Source: a bacterium
Lineage (GTDB): Bacteria; Patescibacteriota; Minisyncoccia; Phycocordibacterales; UBA1550
Reading direction: 5' to 3'
Assembly (NCBI GenBank): GCA_030649835.1
Contig: JAUSES010000063.1
Location: 1-52,066, forward strand
Length of the DNA: 52,066 nt
The notes beneath the pieces were generated by a model. That model searched no databases. It was not told the origin of the DNA and saw nothing but the letters and a program-made list of their open reading frames with translations. The position numbers and the translations under genes are program-made. Position 1 is the first letter of the stretch. Each line of letters opens with the position of its first letter. Positions 1 to 8,340 of the stretch are shown here, one piece after another.

Positions 1-2
1 AC

Positions 3-977
3 TTACAAAATGTAAATGCAAGCAAAGAGAATCTGCCGGATGATGTATCTACGCTACTGCCATCCATGCAGGGTATTCAAGCAGAGGAATCTGCATATCT
101 TGACGATGACAAGGTGATATATGTTTCCCGACCTAACGACCAAAATGAAAAAACTTCACGAAGGAAAATAGCCGACAATGTTGAGCATGTATTTGATCAG
201 CAAGGTTCGAAGATTTTGTTTGCGAAAAGTTTAGTGATTCAAGATGAAGTTGGGGGTACTGCTGATTTGTGGGCAATAAATACACAGACTGGAAAGGAGA
301 AGAAAATTGCTGATTCTGTCGGTGATGCGGTACTCTCTCCATCAGGAGAGCTTATTGCAACTAGTAATCTCGTTACAGGAGGAATTGATCTCTTGACCGG
401 AGATGGTGTCTTTTTGAAAAAGATTGGCATTTATGGAGCTTTGCCACTTTTTTCCCCAGACAACAAACAGATTGCTTACTATAAATTTGCAAGCTCTTCG
501 TTTGACAGGGATCTACCGGGGAACACTATTGGGATTGTGATTTATGACCTAAATACTGAAGAGGAAATTATTGTTACTAATGATAGTAAGGATAATAATC
601 CTATTGCGTTTTCTGCTGATGGAAAAAAGTTATACTTCAACTCATTGAGAACATCAACCCAATCTTTGTGGGTTGTTGATCTCAGCAGCAATGCAGTGAA
701 GCAGTTGTCCAACAAGTCAAGTATTGGTAGTTCTCTCGGAGGGCTTGATCCCCTCATGAATCGAAATTTGCTTGTTTCTTCTGATGGATTACAGATGATC
801 TCCCTGTCGTATGAAGACGAGATAGGAATGCTGGTCTTTAAAAGGAATGGTGAAGTCGAGTCTTCAAAAACACTAGGCAAAGGTAGTAATTTGCAATGGT
901 TAGCTAAAGATAGTGTTGTTGCTTATCGCGCACAGGGATTTAAGGGTAAATATTGGGAATTTGTTTCCGTTAAGTAA
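3..977 (+). CDS. Secreted/cell-surface WD40-like (PD40/TolB-type) beta-propeller protein, 5' end outside window
   Basis: The frame is open from the left edge of the window, so the N-terminus (probably a signal peptide, as in the paralogue) is missing; the first internal ATG is at 66. Repeated blades with the PD40 hallmark are visible: LFSPDNKQIAYYKF and FSADGKKLYFNS. The protein is clearly paralogous to the complete 374-residue protein at 14969-16093 (compare MFSPDGKKIAYIK). It is followed after 31 nt by a broken M23 peptidase gene, the same order as at the intact locus. No catalytic motif is visible; a binding or scaffold role at the cell envelope is inferred. Confident in the fold, not in the function. 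Confidence 0.75.
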   Translation, partial: LQNVNASKENLPDDVSTLLPSMQGIQAEESAYLDDDKVIYVSRPNDQNEKTSRRKIADNVEHVFDQQGSKILFAKSLVIQDEVGGTADLWAINTQTGKEKKIADSVGDAVLSPSGELIATSNLVTGGIDLLTGDGVFLKKIGIYGALPLFSPDNKQIAYYKFASSSFDRDLPGNTIGIVIYDLNTEEEIIVTNDSKDNNPIAFSADGKKLYFNSLRTSTQSLWVVDLSSNAVKQLSNKSSIGSSLGGLDPLMNRNLLVSSDGLQMISLSYEDEIGMLVFKRNGEVESSKTLGKGSNLQWLAKDSVVAYRAQGFKGKYWEFVSVK

Positions 978-1008
978 TACAACCTACAAACTAAAAAGGA
1001 GATTGAAA

Positions 1009-1701
1009 ATGAAAAAAGCCATGTTGGCTGGACTGGTTTTACTAGGAACAAGTTTCTTTGCGGAAGCAGCAACGCTTCATCGGTGGCCACTTGATTATTA
1101 TGCAAATCCTGCATATTCACGATGGTATGATCATAATCATAGTGACTATCTTGTTGATGCTAACGGTAATCAAACAGGATTTTGCTCTGGCGGGGGCTCT
1201 ACTCCATGTCCAACTCGTATTTATACGGGAAATCCTCAGTCGGGAGCCGATAAGCACCATGGTACGGATATTCTAGGCAACAGATCGCCGACACATATTC
1301 GTGCGGGATTTACTGGGAGTTTGTACGGGAGGCAGGATGGTTGTGGAAACAATTGGACTCCATGAAATGCGTGCTATGGATATGGAAACCATGTCAAGAT
1401 CCTTCATAATGATGGAAGTGGCAGGGTAACTATCTATGCACACATGGCACCTGGTACTGTTGTTTGGCCAATGACTATCTTGTGTGGTGGTGCGGTCGGA
1501 CAGATGGGAAACTCAGGAAGCTCAACAGCTATTCATCTTCATATGGAAATATGGGCGAGTCAGTACGTTACTACCTCAAGTCCTCACACGGATCGGTTGG
1601 ATTTATTTGGTGGTCCCGGGAACACAAGTAGCACGGGAAGTTTCTGGGTTGCTCAAAACGGTACCAGTGCACCTACGTATCCATCATTATCGTGTCAGTG
1701 A
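1009..1701 (+). pseudogene. M23 (LytM-like) peptidase homologue interrupted by one in-frame TGA
   Basis: It starts at ATG 1009 behind a good Shine-Dalgarno (AAAAAGGAGA) with a signal peptide (MKKAMLAGLVLLGTSFFAEA). The frame reads to TGA at 1363-1365 and then continues in the same frame, without any shift, to TGA at 1699-1701. Both halves align to the intact 205-residue paralogue at 16124-16741. The upstream part has the metal-binding HHGTD motif and the downstream part has YAHM and HLHME. Only the nonsense codon separates them, at a position that in the paralogue lies in a variable loop. Many neighbouring genes use TGA as stop, so recoding is unlikely. It is either a recent pseudogene or an occasional readthrough product. 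Confidence 0.75.
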
Positions 1702-1742
1702 CCTAATGTAGGCAAAAATTAATTTTGTTAGCTTTAGATTTA

Positions 1743-1772
1743 CGCCCTCGAGAAAATCTCGAGGGCGTTTTT
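1743..1772 (+). terminator. Rho-independent terminator after the M23 pseudogene
   Basis: An 11-bp perfect stem (CGCCCTCGAGA / TCTCGAGGGCG) with a 3-nt loop is followed by a T run. It closes the propeller-peptidase unit before murJ. Confidence 0.85.
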
Positions 1773-1781
1773 ATATTTGAT

Positions 1782-1810
1782 TTGCTTGTGTGTAGTTTCG
1801 CGGGTATACT
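1782..1810 (+). promoter_or_regulatory. murJ promoter, nearly leaderless
   Basis: TTGCTT at 1782-1787 and TATACT at 1805-1810 are spaced 17 nt. The -10 box ends 9 nt before the murJ ATG, so the transcript would start within a few bases of the start codon. No Shine-Dalgarno is present. Confidence 0.6.
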
Positions 1811-1819
1811 CTATAAATA

Positions 1820-3496
1820 ATGGTTAAAAAACTCCTCTCACTTTTTTCACGCGAATGGAATGGACTTCATGAAGCGGCATTTCTCATTGGTATTTTTGCA
1901 ATACTTTCACAACTCCTCGCACTTTTTCGTGATCGTCTACTTGCTCACACTTTTGGAGCTGATCAAATACTTGATATCTATTACGCAGCCTTTCGTATCC
2001 CTGACTTCGTTTTCGCAGGTGTTGCTTCATTTATCTCGGCTGTGGTACTTATTCCGATTTTGACGAGGAGAGCAGGGGAGAGCGATGCGCGCGCACAGAA
2101 GTTTCTGAACGACACCTTCACTGTTTTTTTTACGATTCTTGCGATCGTGTCTATCGGCGTATTTGTAGCAGTCCCCTCCATTGTACACACACTTTTTCCT
2201 GCATACTCAGGAGATGCCTACAATGAGCTTGTTACCATGTCGCGACTTTTACTCCTGTCGCCAATTCTCCTCGGTCTCTCCAATCTCTTAAGTAGCGTGA
2301 CCCAGATGCTCCATAGGTTTTTTGCATTTGCTCTTGCGCCAGTGCTTTATAATGTAGGCATAATTTTAGGTGCCCTTTTCTTCTATCCGACATTTGGGCC
2401 AATTGGGCTTGGATGGGGCGTTGTCCTCGGCGCCTTCCTGCACTTTTTTGTGCACTTTTTTGTCAGTTCACGCAATGGTTTTACTTTAAAAATGTCACTC
2501 GTTCCTTCTTTTTTGGACATTTGGGAGGTTCTTCGAGTTTCCTTCCCCCGAACAATTGGGCTTTCGGCAAACCAGATTGCTCTTTTTGCATTGGTTGCAT
2601 TTGCGGCAAATCTCCCCGAGGGCTCTATTACCGTCTTCAACTTTGCGTTTAATCTTCAGTCTGTCCCGCTCGCGGTTATTGGCGTGAGCTATGCGACAGC
2701 GGCTTTCCCTGGTCTCTCAAAACATTTTGTGGAAGACGAGATGAAAAAATTCCTTGAAAAAATATTGGCCGCTGCACGACATATTGTGTTTTGGTCGCTC
2801 CCTGTTCTGGTACTTATGATTGTCCTTCGCGCGCAGATCGTTCGCACCATTCTTGGCTCTGGCTCGTTTGACTGGACGGCGACAAAGCTCACCGCGGCGG
2901 CGTTGGCAATATTCACCGTGTCTGTTGTTGCTCAATCAATCGGCCTTCTTTTTGTGCGGGGGTTTTATGCGACGGGGAACAACAGTATTCCACTTTTAGT
3001 CAATTTATTTTCCTCGATTGTGATAGGAGTCACGGGATACTTTTTTCTTTTGTGGTATGCAAGTAGCCCATTCATTCAGGATTTTATGGGGGCGCTCCTT
3101 CGCGTGGAGGGGATTGCCGGCGCTTCGGTGTTGATGCTTCCGCTCGCATATTCCTTTGGCGTACTTCTCAATACCGCGCTTCTTATATATTTCTTTAGAA
3201 AACGATTTGGTAAATTTTTGTCACCCATTAAGGATACATTAATCCACGGCTCTTTTTCTGCGCTGATTGCGGGGCTCGTCGCGTATGAATTTTTGGAAGT
3301 TCTTGGTCTGTATTTAAATCTCGATACATTCATTGGTATTTTTACACAAGGACTTGTGGCAGGTGTTGCTGGTCTCCTCACGTGGTGGCTTATTTTGGAG
3401 CTTATGAAGAACGAGGAAATCAAGGATGTCCGCATGGCGCTCCACCGCAAGTTCTGGAAGGCTAATGTCGTGATGCCGGACAAGGAGGAGATCTAA
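1820..3496 (+). CDS. murJ: Lipid II flippase MurJ
   Basis: The 558-residue polytopic membrane protein is of the MurJ/MviN family (MOP exporter superfamily), which moves lipid II across the cytoplasmic membrane for peptidoglycan synthesis. The N-terminal half has the family pattern: SQLLALFRDRLLAHTFGA in TM1-loop and AAFRIPDFVFAG after it. About 14 hydrophobic segments span the length, and a short charged C-terminal tail (KNEEIKDVRMALHRKFW) follows. The size is near the usual 500-530 residues. It stands alone between a terminator and a leaderless promoter, and the ATG at 1820 follows a -10 box by 9 nt. MurJ fits with the M23, MltG and CAP proteins as evidence of a peptidoglycan wall. Confidence 0.93.
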   Translation: MVKKLLSLFSREWNGLHEAAFLIGIFAILSQLLALFRDRLLAHTFGADQILDIYYAAFRIPDFVFAGVASFISAVVLIPILTRRAGESDARAQKFLNDTFTVFFTILAIVSIGVFVAVPSIVHTLFPAYSGDAYNELVTMSRLLLLSPILLGLSNLLSSVTQMLHRFFAFALAPVLYNVGIILGALFFYPTFGPIGLGWGVVLGAFLHFFVHFFVSSRNGFTLKMSLVPSFLDIWEVLRVSFPRTIGLSANQIALFALVAFAANLPEGSITVFNFAFNLQSVPLAVIGVSYATAAFPGLSKHFVEDEMKKFLEKILAAARHIVFWSLPVLVLMIVLRAQIVRTILGSGSFDWTATKLTAAALAIFTVSVVAQSIGLLFVRGFYATGNNSIPLLVNLFSSIVIGVTGYFFLLWYASSPFIQDFMGALLRVEGIAGASVLMLPLAYSFGVLLNTALLIYFFRKRFGKFLSPIKDTLIHGSFSALIAGLVAYEFLEVLGLYLNLDTFIGIFTQGLVAGVAGLLTWWLILELMKNEEIKDVRMALHRKFWKANVVMPDKEEI

Positions 3497-3661
3497 TGCC
3501 CTTTCTCAGATGGTAATTTCTATTTTAAGACGCATTCAAGAATTAAGAACACCAGTATGATTCCTCGTCTATCGTTTAATATTGTCTACTAATGGAGTGA
3601 AATGAGTGTGACATCTTCTTTTCGTGTTGTAAGAAAAAAAGGAAAAGCAAACGTCGCATGA

Positions 3662-3667
3662 TATACT
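3662..3667 (+). promoter_or_regulatory. Extended -10 box for the ATP-grasp gene
   Basis: TGA-TATACT ends 8 nt before ATG 3676. This sets the start at 3676, not at the upstream ATG 3658, which would lie in the promoter. No clear -35 is visible. Confidence 0.5.
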
Positions 3668-3675
3668 CATACATT

Positions 3676-4890
3676 ATGAAAGACAAAGCGTCCCCAAAGA
3701 CAAAAATATGTGTTGAGTGTGGTGAAATAAATGCAACACATGGAGTAACGTATGTTGACGTACTCATTAAAATTATCTTTGGAAAAGTTTTTTCGAATCT
3801 TTTGTTTTTGGAACCGACGGTGTTTAAAATGAACAGTCTTATTATGTCGTTTGAGCCACATATTTTTTCTGCTCTCGTGCGCACTGGTGTAGCAAAAAAG
3901 CAAACTGAGCCAGACCACGAAACACAGCTCCTTGCACAAATGCTGTGGGCAGAAGCCAAGGCGCGGGGGATAGTGGTATGGGAGCTACGACTTTTTAGGC
4001 TCGCGCGGAATTTCTTTCTCGCAGAATTTAAAAATGGGAAACGTATAACATTTGAAGGGATCCCCCTTCCTGTCAAAAAATCTACGGGTGCGTGGTGGAT
4101 CGACGACAAGGCTATTTTAAAAAAGGAGTTTCAATCTCGAGGGTTGACGGTCGCAAAGGGTGGATCAGTTTCTTCAAAAAAATCAGCTCTAGAGCTTTTT
4201 AGGAAACTCGATGTGCCTGTTATTGTAAAGCCTCGCAAGGGATCTGGGTCGCGACACACAACACTTCACATCACGGACGAAGCCGAGCTTTTGCGCGCAT
4301 TCGCTGTCGCAAAACAAGTCTCACCATCAGTAATTATAGAGGAAGAAATTGAGGGTAGCGTGTACCGCGCGACTGTGGTAGACGGCAAGCTCGTTGCGAC
4401 ACTTCGCAGAGACCCTCCTTGTGTGGTAGGGGACGGCACAAGCACGATTTTAGAGTTAGTTCGTAGAGCAAACGAACATCCCGCACGTAGTGGTCCATAC
4501 TTTTCAAAAATTAAACTCGACGATTCTGCTACGACCGAGCTCAAGTGGCAGGGGCATGTGCCGAAAGATATTTTACCAAAAGGGAGGCGCGTGACCTTTC
4601 ATCAAAAAGTGAACTGGAGTGTGGGGGGCACGACGGCGGATGTTACCGAAGAAGTGCATGCAGACAACATTGCTCTTTTTGAGCGCACCGCGGAGGTTTT
4701 AAACGCACCCATTGTCGGTATTGATTTTATCATTGCAGACATAAGTCGCTCATGGAAAGACCAGGAGCGATGCGGAATCATTGAATGCAACTCAATGCCA
4801 TTTTTTGATAATCACCATTTACCGTTTGAGGGGAAGCCGAGAAATGTCGCAGGGGCAATTTGGGATATGATTGAGACTAGTCAAAAGTAG
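3676..4890 (+). CDS. ATP-grasp protein similar to the cyanophycin synthetase ATP-grasp domain
   Basis: The 404-residue soluble protein has an ATP-grasp core. Visible motifs are VIVKPRKGSGSRHT (ATP-binding lysine in the small beta domain), VIIEEEIEGSVYRATVVDG, a CphA-like VVGDGTSTILELV and the metal-binding IIECNSMPFFDNHH near the C-terminus. It has no Mur-ligase domain, so it is not a full cyanophycin synthetase. The N-terminal 100 residues carry a single CVEC pair and are otherwise unrecognised. ATP-dependent carboxylate-amine ligation is inferred; the substrate is unknown. The start at 3676 is chosen from the extended -10 box. It is monocistronic, with a repeat following at 4917. Confidence 0.7.
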   Translation: MKDKASPKTKICVECGEINATHGVTYVDVLIKIIFGKVFSNLLFLEPTVFKMNSLIMSFEPHIFSALVRTGVAKKQTEPDHETQLLAQMLWAEAKARGIVVWELRLFRLARNFFLAEFKNGKRITFEGIPLPVKKSTGAWWIDDKAILKKEFQSRGLTVAKGGSVSSKKSALELFRKLDVPVIVKPRKGSGSRHTTLHITDEAELLRAFAVAKQVSPSVIIEEEIEGSVYRATVVDGKLVATLRRDPPCVVGDGTSTILELVRRANEHPARSGPYFSKIKLDDSATTELKWQGHVPKDILPKGRRVTFHQKVNWSVGGTTADVTEEVHADNIALFERTAEVLNAPIVGIDFIIADISRSWKDQERCGIIECNSMPFFDNHHLPFEGKPRNVAGAIWDMIETSQK

Positions 4891-4916
4891 CAAGTCGAAA
4901 ATCAGAAAGTTTAATT

Positions 4917-4945
4917 GTCTTTGCGAGCGGAGCGAAGCAATCCAG
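4917..4945. repeat. REP-like dispersed repeat, single arm
   Basis: One copy of the GTCTTTGCGAGCG-n-AGCGAAGCAATCC family that recurs at 5318, 20996, 25995, 37992 and 41132. It lies just beyond the 3' end of the GIY-YIG gene. Confidence 0.8.
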
Positions 4946-4949
4946 AGAA

Positions 4950-5249
4950 TTACAATAATGTGCTGTACAGATCAATCCACCGTGGGTTCCCAGACTCAAT
5001 GAGAGCAATTTTCTTTTTGCGTGAGCCTGCTTTTATTTGTTTTTCGTGTTCAATCGCGCCACGCATGGTTTCGTGTACTTCAAAATATACAAGGGTATGC
5101 ACACCGTACTTTTTTGTGAATCCTTCAATGGTGTCACTCTTGTGTTCGGTTATGCGTTTTAGTAAGTCACTAGTGACTCCTGTATAAAGTGTGCCGTTTC
5201 GTTTACTTGCGAGGATATATATGCAAGGAACTTTTTCAGAGTATTTCAT
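4950..5249 (-). CDS. Small GIY-YIG nuclease domain protein (UPF0213-like)
   Basis: The 99-residue protein consists of one GIY-YIG domain. The first motif is CIYILASKRNGTLYTGVTSDL, with Y and Y in the expected places. The catalytic arginine follows in LLKRITEH, and then comes YFEVHETMRGAIEHEKQIKAGSRKKK with the glutamate-bearing helix. Family members cut DNA, but the role of these single-domain proteins is poorly known. The gene sits between copies of the same REP-like repeat (4917-4945 and 5318-5397), which suggests a link between nuclease and repeat. Upstream on the minus strand, TATTAT lies 7 nt before ATG, so it may be leaderless. Confidence 0.85.
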   Translation of the reverse strand: MKYSEKVPCIYILASKRNGTLYTGVTSDLLKRITEHKSDTIEGFTKKYGVHTLVYFEVHETMRGAIEHEKQIKAGSRKKKIALIESGNPRWIDLYSTLL

Positions 5250-5317
5250 GTGCTAAATAATAACACTCCTTGCTCTGCATGTCTTTGCGAGTGCAATCGG
5301 AAATACACGCACTCACC

Positions 5318-5397
5318 GTCTTTGCGAGCGCAGCGAAGCAATCTAGAGGTTAGTGCATATAAATCTGGATTGCTTCGTCGTACCTCCTCGCAAAGAC
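5318..5397. repeat. REP-like element, two inverted arms
   Basis: Arm GTCTTTGCGAGCGCAGCGAAG at 5318 pairs with an inverted arm ending CTCGCAAAGAC at 5397, with about 25 nt between. A further partial arm (GTCTTTGCGAGTGCAATC) starts at 5281. Confidence 0.85.
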
Positions 5398-5665
5398 GAT
5401 GCAAAAATGGAATCACAGCCCCACGAAGACGATCTGCGCATGCTGTGCATGCTTCCTAATTTACTTAGTTAGTTTATGAGGATTATGATTGGGGCACAAT
5501 TTATTACTACAACGTTCGGGTATGGTCTTCGGTCACAGATAATTTTCTCGTCGTCACTCTAAAATTTCCGCTACCCCGGCTCAGCAATTTTTTTGCTAGA
5601 AAAATTATGCTTCCGCCCCACAAAAACTAGTTGCGGATGAAGCGCAGGCTTCATCCTGCCATACT
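5398..5665. other. Intergenic stretch without gene
   Basis: No supported gene lies between the REP-like element and the end of topA. It holds only short scraps, such as a weak inverted pair around GCAATTTTTTTGC-TAG-AAAAATTATGC near 5583-5610 that resembles the A/T-rich module seen at 22029 and 41152. Confidence 0.5.
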
Positions 5666-7885
5666 TTACTTTATTAGCTTGTGTGGATTGTGGTTAGGAC
5701 ATAGTTTGTTACTGCATCTTTCTGGAATCGTTTTTGTGCCATCCATCATGAGGGAGTCGCAGGGGGAGCCGTCCACTTTTGGATATTCGCAGATTCTTCC
5801 CGTTGGTCGTGCTTTGATAGCGTATTTACAGTCGGGGTAGCCGGTACAACTATAGAAAATTCCAAAACGCCCCTTACGCTCAGTCATGAATCCTTTTTTG
5901 CAGACAGGACATCCGACACCCGTAGCATTCAAAAGTGCAGCAGAGTCATCTTTTTTAATATGCTTACATTTTGGATAGCTTCCACAAGCAATAAATCTCC
6001 CAAAGCGCCCGTCACGTTCAAAGAGGTTTGACTTTCCGCACTTTGGGCAGAGCTCACCTGTGTCGCGTGGCCCGGCGAGCTCGGTACCATCTATTTGGCG
6101 AGCGCCATCACAATCGGGATAGTTTTTACACGAGAGAAATTTACCTGTACGTGCGAGCTTGATAATCATCGAGCCGTTACACTTTGGGCACTTGTGCTTT
6201 GGGTCTGCGTCACCCATGTTTGTCTGCTTTTCAATTTTATCTTTCGCTTTGAGGTCTTTTGTAAATGGTGTGTAAAATTCTTTGAGCACCTTCACATACT
6301 CGCGGTCGCCGTTTGCAATATCGTCGAGCTTGTTTTCCATCTCGGAAGTAAATGTATCCGAAATATAATGTGCAAAATGTTCTTCAAGAAAAGAGCTCAC
6401 CACGTCACCCGTGTCGGTGGGCTTCAATGTCTTGCCGTCTTTAATCACATAGCCACGATCCTGAATAGTTTTAATAATAGACGCATACGTAGAAGGGCGG
6501 CCAATGTCGCGCTTCTCAAGCTCCTTCACGAGACCTGCTTCGGAGTAACGTGACGGTGGCTCGGTGAATTTTGCCGTGTCATCGAGTGAGAGAAGAATGA
6601 GCGACTCTCCTTCTGCAACTTTAGGTAGCTCCACATCCTCACCACGCGAGTCTGGGTCGGCCGAGAGCCAGCCGGGGGAAAGCACTCGAGAGCCGGTGAT
6701 GGAAAAATTCGGTATGGTAAAATCCCTCACGTTTGCGAGAATGGTTGTGCGTGCAAGTTTTGCATCCACCATTTGTGATGCCATGGTGCGCGCCCAGATG
6801 AGGCGGTAAAGTTTTTTCTCTTCAGGGTTGATGCCGAGACTGTCTTTTGTGAAGTCTGTTGGGCGAATAGCCTCGTGCGCCTCCTGTGCATTCTTGCTTT
6901 TTGTTTTGTACACACGCGCCTCTGCGGACTCTGCGCCGTAGCGTTTGGTAATTTCACCAAGAATTGCCGCCATAGCATCTTTGGAAAGCGTGGTGCTGTC
7001 GGTGCGCATGTAGGTGATGAATCCCTTTTCGTAGAGCTTTTGCGCGATACCCATTGTGCGTGATGGCGCAAATCCAAAACGTGACGAGCCAGCTTGCTGG
7101 AGGGTAGAGGTAATGAACGGCGCCTTTGGTGCGCGACCGACCTCGCTTTCTCTTACTTCACGCACAATCCACTGATTTGCACGACCTATTTTTAAAATAT
7201 TTTTTACCACCGCTTCATCGCGTGGTTCCTCGGTGCAAGCAAGCTCAAGCTCTGCACCCTTTGTTGTTTTTACTTTTGCGGTGAGCGTCCAATATGCCTC
7301 TGGTATGAACGCACGGATTTCGCGCTCACGCTCCATTATTATACGAAGGGCAGGGGACTGCACACGTCCCGCAGAGAGGCCATAGCGCACTTTTTTCCAG
7401 ATGAGCCCCGAGAGGTCATAGCCCACGAGTCTGTCGAGCACGCGCCTTGCCTCCTGCGCCTTGCGAAGGTTTTGGTCAATCATGCGCGGATGCGCGATAG
7501 CCTCTTCTATAGCAGCCTTGGTAATCTCGTGATATGTAATTCTTTTGACTTTTGACTTTTGACTTTTAGACTCCAAGCCACAGGCTTGGCTGATGTGCCA
7601 CGCTATCGCTTCACCTTCGCGGTCGGGGTCAGTTGCGAGGAGCACCTCACTTGCCTTTTTTGCAAGAGAATCAATCTCGTGCACGATGTCCGCCTTGCCT
7701 TTTGAGATTTCGTAAAACGGAATAAAGCCACCGGAAATATCGATAGCTTGTTTGTTTGATTTTGGCAGATCGCGCACGTGCCCCACGCTCGCCTTTACGA
7801 CGTATTCGCTTCCGAGATATTTACCAATCGTCTTCGCCTTTGACGGCGATTCGACGATTAGAAGTTTGTATTGTTTGAGAGCCAT
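5666..7885 (-). CDS. topA: DNA topoisomerase I (type IA)
   Basis: The 739-residue type IA topoisomerase relaxes negative supercoils by transient single-strand cleavage. A TOPRIM domain comes first (LLIVES with E12; TDPDREGE with D86 and D88). The strand-passage domains follow, with the active-site tyrosine in GFITYMRTDS (Y292). The C-terminal third has three complete four-cysteine zinc ribbons (CPKCNG..CKNYPDC, CPKCGK..CGSYPKC, CPVCKK..CTGYPDC) and a shorter fourth cysteine cluster. Residues 105-114 (ESKSQKSKVK) are encoded by a 7-nt tandem repeat and look like a small insertion relative to common TopA sequences. ATG at 7885 gives the canonical N-terminus. Confidence 0.97.
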   Translation of the reverse strand: MALKQYKLLIVESPSKAKTIGKYLGSEYVVKASVGHVRDLPKSNKQAIDISGGFIPFYEISKGKADIVHEIDSLAKKASEVLLATDPDREGEAIAWHISQACGLESKSQKSKVKRITYHEITKAAIEEAIAHPRMIDQNLRKAQEARRVLDRLVGYDLSGLIWKKVRYGLSAGRVQSPALRIIMEREREIRAFIPEAYWTLTAKVKTTKGAELELACTEEPRDEAVVKNILKIGRANQWIVREVRESEVGRAPKAPFITSTLQQAGSSRFGFAPSRTMGIAQKLYEKGFITYMRTDSTTLSKDAMAAILGEITKRYGAESAEARVYKTKSKNAQEAHEAIRPTDFTKDSLGINPEEKKLYRLIWARTMASQMVDAKLARTTILANVRDFTIPNFSITGSRVLSPGWLSADPDSRGEDVELPKVAEGESLILLSLDDTAKFTEPPSRYSEAGLVKELEKRDIGRPSTYASIIKTIQDRGYVIKDGKTLKPTDTGDVVSSFLEEHFAHYISDTFTSEMENKLDDIANGDREYVKVLKEFYTPFTKDLKAKDKIEKQTNMGDADPKHKCPKCNGSMIIKLARTGKFLSCKNYPDCDGARQIDGTELAGPRDTGELCPKCGKSNLFERDGRFGRFIACGSYPKCKHIKKDDSAALLNATGVGCPVCKKGFMTERKGRFGIFYSCTGYPDCKYAIKARPTGRICEYPKVDGSPCDSLMMDGTKTIPERCSNKLCPNHNPHKLIK

Positions 7886-7937
7886 TAGACTACAGTAGTA
7901 CTATAGAGTGATTAATTTTGCAAATATGAAAATGAAA

Positions 7938-7966
7938 AAAAGCAGGTCGTGAGGTGACCTGCTTTG
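7938..7966 (-). terminator. Terminator of the small minus-strand gene 7983-8234
   Basis: Read on the minus strand, stem AAAGCAGGTC / GACCTGCTTT is followed by a run of T. It lies between this gene and the topA start. Confidence 0.8.
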
Positions 7967-7982
7967 TTTGGCGGTTTCCCAA

Positions 7983-8234
7983 TTAGCGGGAACCTTCGTA
8001 AGAAATGACAGTAGGTTTTTCTCCTGCGTAGGTTTGTCCTTCGAGTAACTCAATCTGCCCAAACTCAGCAAGAAAATTGCTTCCTATTTGGATTGGTTGG
8101 CGCTGTGGGTCAAAAAGTGTACCCCGTGCCTCTTGCTCTCCGCTTGCTGCAGCAATAGCTACTTCTTTGGTGTTGCCTCCCGGACTATCGCGAAAATTAA
8201 GGGGTTTATTCCTGGAAATTTTCCAAACCTTCAT
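7983..8234 (-). CDS. Hypothetical protein, 83 aa
   Basis: I do not recognise the family. The start is set at 8234 (MKVWKISRNK), because GAGGAG lies 6 nt upstream; an in-frame ATG nine codons earlier (8261) overlaps that Shine-Dalgarno. The protein is soluble and fairly polar, with no signal peptide, membrane segment or cysteines. The transcription unit is complete: a near-consensus promoter at 8298-8326, a leader of roughly 60 nt and a terminator at 7938-7966. It thus belongs to the class of small, well-expressed genes with strong Shine-Dalgarno sites in this window (compare 11170, 26786, 27102). Confidence 0.65.
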   Translation of the reverse strand: MKVWKISRNKPLNFRDSPGGNTKEVAIAAASGEQEARGTLFDPQRQPIQIGSNFLAEFGQIELLEGQTYAGEKPTVISYEGSR

Positions 8235-8297
8235 TTCATTCTCCTCAAAGTTAAAGTTCAAATCACATTCACAGCGGGATGCCGTAATTCAAAGACA

Positions 8298-8326
8298 AGT
8301 ATAGCACCTCCCATTCTTTTTGTCAA
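8298..8326 (-). promoter_or_regulatory. Near-consensus sigma70-type promoter (minus strand)
   Basis: On the minus strand TTGACA (8326-8321), a 17-nt spacer and TATACT (8303-8298). It drives the 83-residue hypothetical gene. Confidence 0.85.
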
Positions 8327-8340
8327 GGGGAAAAAGATGC

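Noticed and set aside
1363-1365. TGA as a recoded glycine or tryptophan codon (Gracilibacteria/Absconditabacteria code)
   Set aside because: Many genes here end with TGA at family-typical lengths (trmH, atpG, leuS, the ATP-cone gene), and no other gene has internal TGA codons.
3658-3675. ATG 3658 as the start of the ATP-grasp gene
   Set aside because: It overlaps the TATACT -10 box; ATG 3676 fits a leaderless start.
5250-5459. Open frame over the REP-like element
   Set aside because: It is made of repeat sequence and differs among repeat copies.
6095-6553. Open frame of 152 codons on the plus strand within topA
   Set aside because: It lies opposite conserved topA coding sequence and shows no recognisable protein features; it is a shadow frame.
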